Positions 17,471 through 25,816 of a DNA stretch of 64,000 nt are shown piece after piece. Under the pieces are notes generated by a model. That model was not told where the DNA came from and searched no databases. It saw only the letters and a list, made by a program, of their open reading frames with translations. The position numbers and the translations under genes were made by a program. The stretch is from Psychromonas ossibalaenae ATCC BAA-1528 (GTDB lineage Bacteria > Pseudomonadota > Gammaproteobacteria > Enterobacterales > Psychromonadaceae): contig NZ_KB906985.1 in assembly GCF_000381745.1 (NCBI RefSeq), forward strand, positions 24,746 through 88,745, read 5' to 3'. Each line of letters begins with the position of its first letter. Positions within the stretch are counted from its first letter, which is position 1.

Positions 17471-18961
17471 ATGCACCGTTCAATTATAGCAGCTGTACTG
17501 ACAGCCCTGCTTGTTGGCTGCAACAGCAGTGACAGCAATACAGATACTTTTTCAAAAACAGGTATAGAGCCAAACACGCCGGTAAACCGAAGCTGCCCGG
17601 CAAATATGCAGTGCGGATTATTACCCGTCCCAAAAAGCTACGCCAATGATAACGGTGAAAAGGTTGATATCTTTTACGCTGTACACAAGGCTATAGATGC
17701 AGACAAACGTATCGGCATCTTGCTGCTAAACTTTGGTGGTCCCGGCGGTGAAGCAGTTTGGGGGGCATCTAATATGGTAGATTACTATTTACCACAGGAA
17801 ATTTTAGAGCGTTTTGATATTGTAGGCTTAGACCCAAGAGGAACAGGGGGAAGCGCCTTTGCTCCAGAACTAACTGATTGTGCTGTTGCGCAAAATAACG
17901 GCAGTGGTAATTGTGATTCAACTTATGCTCAAATCGCGCCTTATCTAGGCAGTAATACCATAGTTAAAGATATCGATCAGCTGCGCATTTTTCTCGGCGA
18001 AGACAAACTTAACTTTTTAGGTTATTCCTACGGAACACGACTGGGCTCATTGTACGCAAACACATTCCCGCAGAAGGTGCGCGCTTTAGTCCTAGACTCT
18101 CCTATGCCGCCAGCGACAGGAAATTATACGGATCTGCGCTTAGGCAATACTGTCGGGCATGATCTGGTCGCCAATTATCGATTAGAGTTCAATGCGGCAA
18201 GAAAATACCAATATGAAAATATTATTTCGTCAGTGATATACAACGACTACTACTTCGCATCAGACGGAGAAAGCCTTTACCCAGGCGATGCACAGACACT
18301 GTTAAGTGCAACCATTAGTCGAGAGCACACGGGTGACTGGAAGGAGATTAAAGATGGTTTATTCACCCTGCTTGATGAAGATACAGCATCACAATTAAGA
18401 ACAGATCTTTATTACGTGTCAAGCTCATCAGAAACAACAAATGCTCAACTGCGCTCAAGTGCATTATTTAAAGCTGTTGTCTGTACTGATGAATCTAACG
18501 CCCTTTCAGCTTCAGATGTAGCAGCCAGACAATACTCTTTTGAAAACGCATCGGCACTATATGGGCTAATTAACTTTTATATCACGGACATGTGCGCAGA
18601 CTGGCCTATACAACGGGACCCTATTGCAATGATTGAAAACATGGAACAAAGATTAGCCGGTCAGCAGATTCTAGTTATCGGCGGTAAATACGACCCCGCA
18701 ACTCCTTACCATTGGGCTGAAGAAATGGTCAGCAGTTTCGGTAACTTAGGATCATTAATTACAGTTGATAAACTGGTTAACCATGGATTCAGTTTTAATG
18801 ATATGAATTGTATCGATCAGAAAACAACGCAGTACCTGTTAGATCCGGCAACGAAGGTTGAGAGTCTCACCTGCGCGAACACACAGCAGGTCAAAACATC
18901 ATTCAGTGCAAAGTCTAAACCTGCACATCCAACTCAAAAGGCACTTACAGGCACCTATTAA
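17471..18961 (+). CDS. Lipoprotein alpha/beta hydrolase, S33 tripeptidyl-aminopeptidase-like
   Basis: 496-aa putative lipoprotein: signal RSIIAAVLTALLVGC with a lipobox ending in Cys17, and Asn at +2. The body is an alpha/beta hydrolase of the peptidase S33 type: oxyanion region LLLNFGGPGGEA, FDIVGLDPRGTGGS, nucleophile elbow GYSYGTRLGS, acid in IGGKYDPATPYHWAEE, and His in NHGFSF. A C-terminal TAP-like domain fits the length. Probably trims N-terminal tripeptides outside the cytoplasm. The 247-bp leader is AT-rich. Confidence 0.85.
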   Translation: MHRSIIAAVLTALLVGCNSSDSNTDTFSKTGIEPNTPVNRSCPANMQCGLLPVPKSYANDNGEKVDIFYAVHKAIDADKRIGILLLNFGGPGGEAVWGASNMVDYYLPQEILERFDIVGLDPRGTGGSAFAPELTDCAVAQNNGSGNCDSTYAQIAPYLGSNTIVKDIDQLRIFLGEDKLNFLGYSYGTRLGSLYANTFPQKVRALVLDSPMPPATGNYTDLRLGNTVGHDLVANYRLEFNAARKYQYENIISSVIYNDYYFASDGESLYPGDAQTLLSATISREHTGDWKEIKDGLFTLLDEDTASQLRTDLYYVSSSSETTNAQLRSSALFKAVVCTDESNALSASDVAARQYSFENASALYGLINFYITDMCADWPIQRDPIAMIENMEQRLAGQQILVIGGKYDPATPYHWAEEMVSSFGNLGSLITVDKLVNHGFSFNDMNCIDQKTTQYLLDPATKVESLTCANTQQVKTSFSAKSKPAHPTQKALTGTY

Positions 18962-18978
18962 TCAAACGGAAACAACAA

Positions 18979-19014
18979 GGGCCCTAGCTTTTAAAACAAA
19001 AGCCGGAGCCCTAT
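18979..19014 (+). terminator. Terminator of the S33 hydrolase gene
   Basis: Imperfect stem GGGCCCTAGCTTTT / AAAAGCCGGAGCCC followed by TATTTATT; one bulge. Moderate. Confidence 0.55.
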
Positions 19015-19044
19015 TTATTCCGATAGATAAAAATATACTGGTTA

Positions 19045-19791
19045 TTAAATATCAATTTTAGACAGTTCAAAATGCTGCTCAGCTACGGCATAAACATCAA
19101 TATGTTTTTTTTGAAACTCACAGATAGTTAGATGAGGGGTAGGTCTTTTTTCGTTAGGCAGATGGCCGCAGCCGCTGTCAATAAACAGCAGCTGCTTTTC
19201 TAATCGCGCTTTACTTATCGGGGTATGACCGGAAACAATAAAATCAATACCTGCTGTTGAATGAGTATGACCGTTTCGTAGATAATCCCTGCTCCACAGT
19301 AATTTAAACAGATTATCTTTATTTACATCATCTGCATGCATCGGCCACTTATCTAACGGATACTGGGCATGTACAACCCCCACTTTTCCACCAGCAGTAT
19401 CTACGCTTAAAGTAAGGCAGAAATTTTTTGCAATAATATTTTTAGCCAGCAGTTTTTCCTGCACAGCAAGGTTTTCCCACCAGCCACCGCCGTTCTCATA
19501 CCAGGAAAACTTTTTATACATATTGTTATCGTCAATTTCCCTTAAAAACTGTTCGTGATTACCAATAACAGGGATAAACCAGTTTTTATTTGCAAGCAGA
19601 AGGCAGTAAAAAGAATCCTCACCACGGTCAATAACATCTCCAACAGAAAATAAGCGATCCACGCTAAAATCAAAATTGATCTGCTCCAGAGCCAGCATCA
19701 GCAGACTATGTTTTCCATGAATATCACCGACAAAAAAGTCCCGTCCATTACGGTTAGCTTCATAATAATTATGAGCAGCTAAAGAATTCAA
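19045..19791 (-). CDS. PPP-family metallophosphatase (PrpA/PphA-like Ser/Thr phosphatase)
   Basis: 248-aa calcineurin-type phosphoesterase. The metal-binding motifs occur in order: FFVGDIHGKHSLL (GDxHG), FSVGDVIDRGEDS (GDxxDRG), PVIGNHEQF (GNHE), then HAQYPL and VSGHTPI for the C-terminal histidines. This is the bacterial PrpA/PphA type that dephosphorylates proteins. No signal peptide. It lies about 50 bp upstream of speG's end on the same strand and may be cotranscribed with it. Confidence 0.88.
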   Translation of the reverse strand: MNSLAAHNYYEANRNGRDFFVGDIHGKHSLLMLALEQINFDFSVDRLFSVGDVIDRGEDSFYCLLLANKNWFIPVIGNHEQFLREIDDNNMYKKFSWYENGGGWWENLAVQEKLLAKNIIAKNFCLTLSVDTAGGKVGVVHAQYPLDKWPMHADDVNKDNLFKLLWSRDYLRNGHTHSTAGIDFIVSGHTPISKARLEKQLLFIDSGCGHLPNEKRPTPHLTICEFQKKHIDVYAVAEQHFELSKIDI

Positions 19792-19841
19792 AATAAGTAC
19801 CTCATGTAAGAAAAACTAGATAAAACAGGCTGACGGTCAGA

Positions 19842-20360
19842 TTATTCGGCGGATAAATACTGTTCCTGGAGCTGATACATACGTATTGCATCACAGTATT
19901 TTCCATTGATGAAAAACTCTTCAACTAAGCGCCCTTCTTCTATGAAACCAGATTTTAAGTAAAGGTGAATAGCCTTACTGTTATCTTCGGAAACCAGCAG
20001 GTAAACTTTATGCAGATTGAGAATGGTAAAAGCATAATCCAGCGCTTTATGAATAAGCGCCTGCGCATAATTTTGACCTTGAAAATCAGGGGCAATAATT
20101 ATCTGAAATTCAGCATTACTATGAATGTAATCAATTTCGATTAATTCAACCAGACCGATAGATTCGTCGTTCTTATTAGTGCCGATAAATCGTCGTTCAG
20201 TATTATCGTGAATATGCCTGATATACAGATCTTCAAGTTCACCAAATGATTCATAGGGCTCTTCAAACCAGTAAGACATTATATTGCGGTTATTATCCAG
20301 CAGATGTACGAAACGTAAATCTTCTTTTTCTAATGCCCTTAACTTAACCTTATGGTTCAT
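19842..20360 (-). CDS. speG: Spermidine N1-acetyltransferase
   Basis: Acetylates spermidine (and spermine) with acetyl-CoA to limit polyamine toxicity. Starting at ATG 20360 gives 172 aa; the 21 codons upstream ([15 protein letters not shown]...) do not belong to the family. Blocks closely matching enteric Spe[60 protein letters not shown] (acetyl-CoA loop) and [19 protein letters not shown]. Confidence 0.92.
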   Translation of the reverse strand: MNHKVKLRALEKEDLRFVHLLDNNRNIMSYWFEEPYESFGELEDLYIRHIHDNTERRFIGTNKNDESIGLVELIEIDYIHSNAEFQIIIAPDFQGQNYAQALIHKALDYAFTILNLHKVYLLVSEDNSKAIHLYLKSGFIEEGRLVEEFFINGKYCDAIRMYQLQEQYLSAE

Positions 20361-20524
20361 ACGGTTTCTTATACGAAATAAAATAATAACTGTAAGTTTA
20401 AAATTGCTGATTAGCTTTAACAAGTTAGCTCGGTCAAATTATTCAACAAAACTTAGATTTTTTTTTGATTTTAGAGTGAAATTTATAAAGTTAAACAATA
20501 CAGACTCAATAAAAAGGCAGGTTT

Positions 20525-20560
20525 TTACACAAGAAGCCCCCCTTAATAGGGAGGGGAACC
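20525..20560 (-). terminator. Possible terminator of cra
   Basis: Stem formed by CCCTCC / GGGGGG-type strands (plus-strand CCCCCCTTAATAGGGAGGGG) about 20 bp after the cra stop. The T-run on the minus strand is poor, so the call is tentative. Confidence 0.45.
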
Positions 20561-20572
20561 TCTTCGGTTTGA

Positions 20573-21556
20573 TTATCTTTTGATCAGTTTTCTAGGCACG
20601 ACTTCTATACCCGGCTGATGCTGTCCGTCTGCCGCCGCTAATGCCAGCTGCAGCGCTTTTTCTGCAATCACTTCATACTGCTGCGGCAGCGACTGAATTT
20701 TAATCGGCAAAAAATCTAACAGGCGGTTATCACCAAAAGTCGCTAATGCGGTCTTTTTTAATAATGCCGGGTGCGCCAGCAGACAATCTAAAACGCCTTC
20801 AAATAAAGTATAAGAAGTAATTAAAATCGCATCAGGAAAACAGTCCTGATCCAGCCACTGCTGGGCTAAATCCTGGCCCTGCTGAATACTAAAGTGATCA
20901 CCATACGCGTATTTAACATCAAGCGGTCTGCTATGTTCCGCAACCGCGGCTTTAAAGCCCTGCTCACGCTCTTTCGACACCCCTAAAGCTGGTACCGCAC
21001 CAATCAAACCTATGCTGCCTACTTCTTTTTCCAGTAGAGAACGGCTTAAATCTAAGGCACCTTCCAAATCTTCACTGATTACATTCGCAAAAGTTTCATC
21101 ATCCAGACTTCGATCTATTGCCACTACCGGCACACCTTTCGCCTGAATATTGCGATAAAAAGTCGTATCCGCAGGTAACGCACTGGCGACTAAAAGCACA
21201 TCGATACGTCGGCTTACCAGACTGGCGGCAACACTTTTTTCTGTTTCAGGCTGATCATCCGAACAGGAAATAATTAATTGAAAACCGGCTTTTCTTGCAT
21301 CCCGCTCCAATAATTTAGCTAACTTTGCATAACTGGAGTTTTCTAAATCCGGAATAATCAGACCAAATGTCCGGCTGTTACCGGCTCTTAAGGAGCTGGC
21401 GGCATAATTTGGTTTGTAGTTGTACTCTTCCACTACCGCCATCACCTTCAGACAGGTTTTTTCACTGATTCTATATTTCTCTGCTTTACCATTGATCACA
21501 TAACTTGCAGTCGTACGAGAGACACCCGCTAATTTGGCAATTTCTTCTAATTTCAT
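20573..21556 (-). CDS. cra: Catabolite repressor/activator Cra (FruR)
   Basis: 327-aa LacI-family regulator. The HTH MKLEEIAKLAGVSRTTASYVINGKAEKYRIS is the Cra/FruR variant, with a hinge at about 45-60 (NYKPNYAASSLRAGNSRTFG). The effector domain binds fructose-1-phosphate (or fructose-1,6-bisphosphate), which releases it from DNA. It is divergent from fruBKA, and two near-perfect Cra boxes lie in the gap, so it should repress the fru operon and probably itself. Confidence 0.95.
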   Translation of the reverse strand: MKLEEIAKLAGVSRTTASYVINGKAEKYRISEKTCLKVMAVVEEYNYKPNYAASSLRAGNSRTFGLIIPDLENSSYAKLAKLLERDARKAGFQLIISCSDDQPETEKSVAASLVSRRIDVLLVASALPADTTFYRNIQAKGVPVVAIDRSLDDETFANVISEDLEGALDLSRSLLEKEVGSIGLIGAVPALGVSKEREQGFKAAVAEHSRPLDVKYAYGDHFSIQQGQDLAQQWLDQDCFPDAILITSYTLFEGVLDCLLAHPALLKKTALATFGDNRLLDFLPIKIQSLPQQYEVIAEKALQLALAAADGQHQPGIEVVPRKLIKR

Positions 21557-21651
21557 GACTACCCCGCATTAAGCCTGCGAATAATTGCGATAAGCATCAC
21601 AATTTTTGCGGCAGACAAATAATAAGTGCTTAAAAAGTGATTGCAATTGTA

Positions 21652-21667
21652 GCTGAAACGGTTCAGC
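21652..21667. promoter_or_regulatory. Cra/FruR operator 1
   Basis: GCTGAAACGGTTCAGC, near-perfect palindrome matching the Cra consensus GCTGAANCGNTTCAGC, in the cra-fruB gap. Confidence 0.92.
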
Positions 21668-21673
21668 ATAACA

Positions 21674-21689
21674 ACTGAATCGTTTCAGC
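21674..21689. promoter_or_regulatory. Cra/FruR operator 2
   Basis: ACTGAATCGTTTCAGC, one base from the consensus arm. Its centre is 22 bp from operator 1, about two helical turns, so two repressors would sit on the same face of the DNA. Confidence 0.9.
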
Positions 21690-21857
21690 AAGAAGGCTTA
21701 ATCAAGAATCAGGCACTCCACTGCAGAATAATTCGAGACAAAGAATCCCTTAAACCGGGTAATAAGACTCAAATTTAGCTCTCTGAGTATTTTAAAAGCG
21801 CTTGTTTAATCGTTTGGGTTAAACAGACAACAAGACAACAGAAGTAAGGTGGTCAGC

Positions 21858-22979
21858 ATGTTATCAATTAACAGCAGTGATATTGTTCTTTCACAAGCAG
21901 CAGAAAATAAACAACAGGCAATACAGTCGATTGCTAACAGCCTAGTCGAAAAGACCTATGTGGAAGCAGCTTATCTGGACGGCATGCTGGCGCGCGAAGC
22001 GCAAAACTCTACTTTTTTAGGTAACGGTATTGCTATTCCCCACGGCACCACAGAAACACGTGACAAAGTAAAACAAACCGGTGTTATTGTGCACCACTTC
22101 CCGCAGGGCGTGGACTGGGGTAACGATAATACCGTTTATCTGGCTATCGGTATCGCCGCTCAGTCGGATCAACATTTAGCCATTTTAAAGCAGCTGACTA
22201 AAGTTCTTTCTGCCGAAGGCATCGAACAACAGCTGAAAGAAGCATCAACAGCACAAGGCATCGTCTCTTTACTCAATGGTGAAATGCAGAGTGAAACTTT
22301 GTTTAATGCGGACTTAATACAACTTAACTTTCCTGCCTCAGATCTGCTCCAGCTGACTGCAGTAGCAGCCGGTTTAATTAAAAACCAGGGCGCAGTACAA
22401 AGCAGCTTTATTGCCGATGTCATTGCCAAACAAGCATCTTATCTAGGACAGGGGCTGTGGTTAAACAGCAGCAGTACAGGTATCAGCAAAACAGCCGTTT
22501 CATTTGTCAGCGCTTCCGAGTCTTTTCAGCTTCAAGGTAAACCGGTACAGGGCCTGCTGTGTATTGCCAGTAACAGCCAGCTGCACTTGAAAAACCTGAA
22601 TATATTAATCGATCTTATCCATAAACAGCAGATTGAACAGTTATTTGATGCCTCCGAAGAACAGGTAATAACTTTGCTGACTCAGGAAAAGCTTGAAGGT
22701 TCTCAGCAGATATTCACCATTAAAAACCCGCACGGTCTGCATGCCCGCCCCGGCGCGATGCTGGTTCATGTCGCGAAGAAATTTAAAGCCAAAATTCAAA
22801 TGACCAACCTTAACGGCACGGGCAAATCAGCCAACGCCAAGAGTCTGATGAAAGTAATGACTCAGGGGGTACAGTTCGGTCATCAACTGCAGTTTGTTGC
22901 ACAGGGTGAAGATGCCGAAGAAGCGCTGCACGCTATCGGTCAGGCAATCAATGAAGGTTTAGGCGAGGCAATAGCATGA
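21858..22979 (+). CDS. fruB: Fructose PTS diphosphoryl transfer protein (EIIA-Fru/HPr, FPr)
   Basis: Phosphocarrier that passes phosphate from EI to the fructose EIIBC. The ATG at 21858 (373 aa) matches the FruB N-terminus and has TAAGGTGG upstream; the GTG at 21849 would add three residues. EIIA domain at 1-145 with active His62 in NGIAIPHGTTETRD; a middle linker domain; HPr domain at about 285-373 with active His295 in NPHGLHARPGAML. First gene of fruBKA, overlapping fruK by 4 bp. Confidence 0.95.
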   Translation: MLSINSSDIVLSQAAENKQQAIQSIANSLVEKTYVEAAYLDGMLAREAQNSTFLGNGIAIPHGTTETRDKVKQTGVIVHHFPQGVDWGNDNTVYLAIGIAAQSDQHLAILKQLTKVLSAEGIEQQLKEASTAQGIVSLLNGEMQSETLFNADLIQLNFPASDLLQLTAVAAGLIKNQGAVQSSFIADVIAKQASYLGQGLWLNSSSTGISKTAVSFVSASESFQLQGKPVQGLLCIASNSQLHLKNLNILIDLIHKQQIEQLFDASEEQVITLLTQEKLEGSQQIFTIKNPHGLHARPGAMLVHVAKKFKAKIQMTNLNGTGKSANAKSLMKVMTQGVQFGHQLQFVAQGEDAEEALHAIGQAINEGLGEAIA

Positions 22980-23935
22980 GTCATCCATTAAAAGTCGTCA
23001 CTGTCACCTTAAATCCGGCCCTGGATCTGACCGGCTCCTTAAATGAGCTGGTAAAAGGAACGGTTAATTTACTTGATTCGGGCAGCCTGCATCCGGCAGG
23101 TAAAGGCATCAATGTTGCTAAAGTGCTTTCTGAACTCGGCGCTCAAGTAACCGCAACTGGTTTACTTGGTGCAGATAACCAGGAACCTTTTGTACAGCTG
23201 TTTGAATCATTAAATATTAATGATCAATTTGTACGCGCCGCAGGTGCAACACGGATTAATGTAAAAATAGTAGAAAATTCAGGGCAGGTCAGCGACCTGA
23301 ACTTTCCGGGAATTACCGTTACCGAGCAGCAGCTGCAGCAGTTTGAAAATACGTTATTAGAACTGGCGCAGTCCCATGAGATTTTTGTTATTGCCGGCAG
23401 TCTGCCTCAAGGCCTTACTCCGGAACGCTGTGCAAAGTGGATAAAGCAACTTCAGGCAGCCGGTAAAAAAGTATTTTTTGACAGCAGCAACGGAGCGTTA
23501 GTCGCAGGTGTTCAAGCAGGTCCATATCTGATTAAACCTAATGATGAAGAGCTTAGCGTATTAACGGCTGAAACACTGAGCAGCAGTAACGATATCCAAA
23601 AAGCGGCCGAAAAACTGCAGCACCAGGGCTGTGAAAATGTAGTAATTTCACTGGGTGAAAAAGGCGTATTGTGGATTGATCAAAACGGCTGGATAAAATC
23701 CCAGCCGCCGAAAATGACCGTAGTCAGCACCGTTGGTGCCGGGGATACCTTAGTCGCAGGCCTTTGCTGGGGAGAACTAAAGCAATGGCAAAAGCCTCAA
23801 ACATTAAGTTTTGCAACCGCATTAGCGGCTCTCGCCGTTAGCCAGATTGGTGTCGGTGCTGCAGATATAAATCAAGTATTAACAGTACAAGAAAATGTAC
23901 AGATAGAACAATCAATGGAGAGGATAGAAAAATGA
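22976..23935 (+). CDS. fruK: 1-phosphofructokinase
   Basis: Phosphorylates fructose-1-phosphate to fructose-1,6-bisphosphate. A PfkB-family kinase of 319 aa: N-terminal TVTLNPALDLTG, substrate loop HPAGKGINVAKVLSELGA, and the C-terminal ATP/catalytic block TVVSTVGAGDTLVAGLCWG with the catalytic Asp. ATGA overlaps join it to fruB upstream and fruA downstream, giving translational coupling. Confidence 0.96.
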   Translation: MSHPLKVVTVTLNPALDLTGSLNELVKGTVNLLDSGSLHPAGKGINVAKVLSELGAQVTATGLLGADNQEPFVQLFESLNINDQFVRAAGATRINVKIVENSGQVSDLNFPGITVTEQQLQQFENTLLELAQSHEIFVIAGSLPQGLTPERCAKWIKQLQAAGKKVFFDSSNGALVAGVQAGPYLIKPNDEELSVLTAETLSSSNDIQKAAEKLQHQGCENVVISLGEKGVLWIDQNGWIKSQPPKMTVVSTVGAGDTLVAGLCWGELKQWQKPQTLSFATALAALAVSQIGVGAADINQVLTVQENVQIEQSMERIEK

Positions 23936-25668
23936 AATTAGCTATCGTAACAGCCTGCCCAAGTGGTGTCGCTAACAGCATTATCGCAGCCGGTTTATTG
24001 GAAAAAGCAGCCTCAGAATTAAACTGGGAAGCGCAGATTGAATGTCAGTCAAGTGTTATACCGGCACAGCCTCTGACAAAGCAGCAGATAGAAAACGCTG
24101 ACTGCATTATTATCGCCAGTAATACCGAGATTGATAACAGCCGCTTTAAAGGGAAAAAAGTATATCAGTCAGATATCTCGGAGTGCCTGCTGGATGCTAA
24201 AAAGTATCTGCACAATGCCGCTGATAATGCTTCTATCTTAACTCAGGTAACACAGCTGAGCAGCACGGCATCTACAACCACGGGAAGCAAAAAAATCGTC
24301 GCTATCACAGCCTGCCCGACAGGGGTAGCACATACCTTTATGGCGGCAGCCGCTCTGGAAGATAAAGGAAAAGAGCTGGGTTATCAGGTAAAAGTTGAAA
24401 CCCGCGGTTCAGTAGGTGCAAAAAATCAGCTGACAGCAGAAGACATAAAAGATGCAGATGTAGTTATTATCGCCGCTGATATCGAAGTTGATTTAGCCCG
24501 CTTTGACGGTAAAAAACTGTATAAAACCAGCACAGGTTCAGCACTTAAAAAAACAGAGCAGGAGATCAATAAAGCATTTTCTGAAGCACCGATTTATCAG
24601 CACACTGCTAATGCGGCAGGCAGCAGTAACGATAACCAGGAACAAGGTTCAGCAGTCTATAAACACCTGATGACCGGTGTTTCACACATGCTGCCGTTAG
24701 TCGTTGCAGGCGGTTTGTTAATTGCGCTGTCTTTTGTTTTTGGTATCGAAGCCTTTAAAGAAGAAGGCACACTGGCGGCCGCATTAATGAATATCGGCGG
24801 CGGATCCGCTTTTGCACTTATGGTACCGGTATTAGCCGGGTTTATTGCATTCTCGATTGCAGACAGACCGGGACTTGCGCCGGGTTTAATCGGCGGCATG
24901 TTAGCAAGTTCAACGGGTGCCGGTTTTCTTGGCGGTATCGCAGCCGGTTTTATAGCAGGTTATGCGGCTAAATTTATCGCCGATAAGGTGCAGCTTCCGG
25001 ACTCAATGGAAGCCCTTAAACCTATTTTGATTATCCCTTTAGCTGCAAGTTTAGTTACCGGTTTAGTGATGATTTATGTTGTCGGTGGTCCGGTATCTGC
25101 GGTCATGGCAGGTCTGACTGATTTCCTCAGCAGCATGGGTTCAGCAAATGCGGTATTACTGGGTATTTTACTCGGTTCTATGATGTGTTTTGATTTAGGC
25201 GGTCCGGTTAATAAAACCGCATACACATTTGGTGTCGGTCTATTAGCTTCCAGCTCTTACCTGCCGATGGCGGCCATTATGGCGGCCGGCATGGTACCTG
25301 CTTTAGGTATGGGTCTAGCAACATTTTTAGCTAAATCTAAATTTATCAGCAGTGAAGCAGAAGCGGGTAAAGCATCATTTGTATTAGGCCTGTGCTTTAT
25401 CTCAGAAGGTGCTATTCCTTTTGCAGCTAAAGATCCGATGCGCGTAATCCCCTGCTGTATCGCCGGCGGTGCATTAACAGGTGGTCTGTCTATGTTCTTT
25501 GGTGCGCAGCTGATGGCTCCGCATGGCGGCTTGTTCGTTTTATTAATTCCAGGCGCTATTACCCCTGCTCTTATGTATCTGCTGGCCATTGCAGCGGGAA
25601 CGGCAGTCACCGGTTTCAGTTATGCATTCCTTAAAAAAAGTGAAGCAAAACAGCTGGCGGCGGCTTAA
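23932..25668 (+). CDS. fruA: Fructose PTS permease EIIB'BC
   Basis: Imports fructose and phosphorylates it to fructose-1-phosphate. 578 aa: an IIB' domain at the N-terminus (MKLAIVTACPSGVANS), the IIB domain from about 120 (KKIVAITACPTGVAHTFMAA, phosphorylated Cys near 127), then a IIC membrane domain from about 240, with many Gly/Ala-rich helices and DLGGPVNKTAYTFG and FISEGAIPFAAKDP as the sugar-binding loops. Last gene of fruBKA, ended by a strong terminator. Confidence 0.96.
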   Translation: MKLAIVTACPSGVANSIIAAGLLEKAASELNWEAQIECQSSVIPAQPLTKQQIENADCIIIASNTEIDNSRFKGKKVYQSDISECLLDAKKYLHNAADNASILTQVTQLSSTASTTTGSKKIVAITACPTGVAHTFMAAAALEDKGKELGYQVKVETRGSVGAKNQLTAEDIKDADVVIIAADIEVDLARFDGKKLYKTSTGSALKKTEQEINKAFSEAPIYQHTANAAGSSNDNQEQGSAVYKHLMTGVSHMLPLVVAGGLLIALSFVFGIEAFKEEGTLAAALMNIGGGSAFALMVPVLAGFIAFSIADRPGLAPGLIGGMLASSTGAGFLGGIAAGFIAGYAAKFIADKVQLPDSMEALKPILIIPLAASLVTGLVMIYVVGGPVSAVMAGLTDFLSSMGSANAVLLGILLGSMMCFDLGGPVNKTAYTFGVGLLASSSYLPMAAIMAAGMVPALGMGLATFLAKSKFISSEAEAGKASFVLGLCFISEGAIPFAAKDPMRVIPCCIAGGALTGGLSMFFGAQLMAPHGGLFVLLIPGAITPALMYLLAIAAGTAVTGFSYAFLKKSEAKQLAAA

Positions 25669-25693
25669 TTAAAATTTAATACCACTAATAATG

Positions 25694-25722
25694 AAAGGAG
25701 GCTGAACAGCCTCCTTTTTTAT
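25694..25722 (+). terminator. Terminator of fruBKA
   Basis: Arms AAAGGAGGCT/AGCCTCCTTT with a 4-base loop and T6 run. Confidence 0.92.
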
Positions 25723-25750
25723 TGGAATAATCATTTTCCTGCACATAACA

Positions 25751-25783
25751 AAAAGCCGGGTTAAACAACACCCGGCTTTTAAT
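25751..25783. terminator. Terminator of the pullulanase 1 gene (bidirectional form)
   Basis: Arms AAAAGCCGGG/CCCGGCTTTT with a 10-base loop; the minus strand ends in a T-rich tract (TTTTTGTTATG), fitting the convergent pullulanase gene. Confidence 0.8.
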
Positions 25784-25816
25784 CTGCATAATTAAATTAA
25801 CAACAAGACATAATGA

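Noticed and set aside
25257..25610. 117-aa minus-strand ORF inside fruA
   Set aside because: Antisense shadow of a strongly conserved permease domain.
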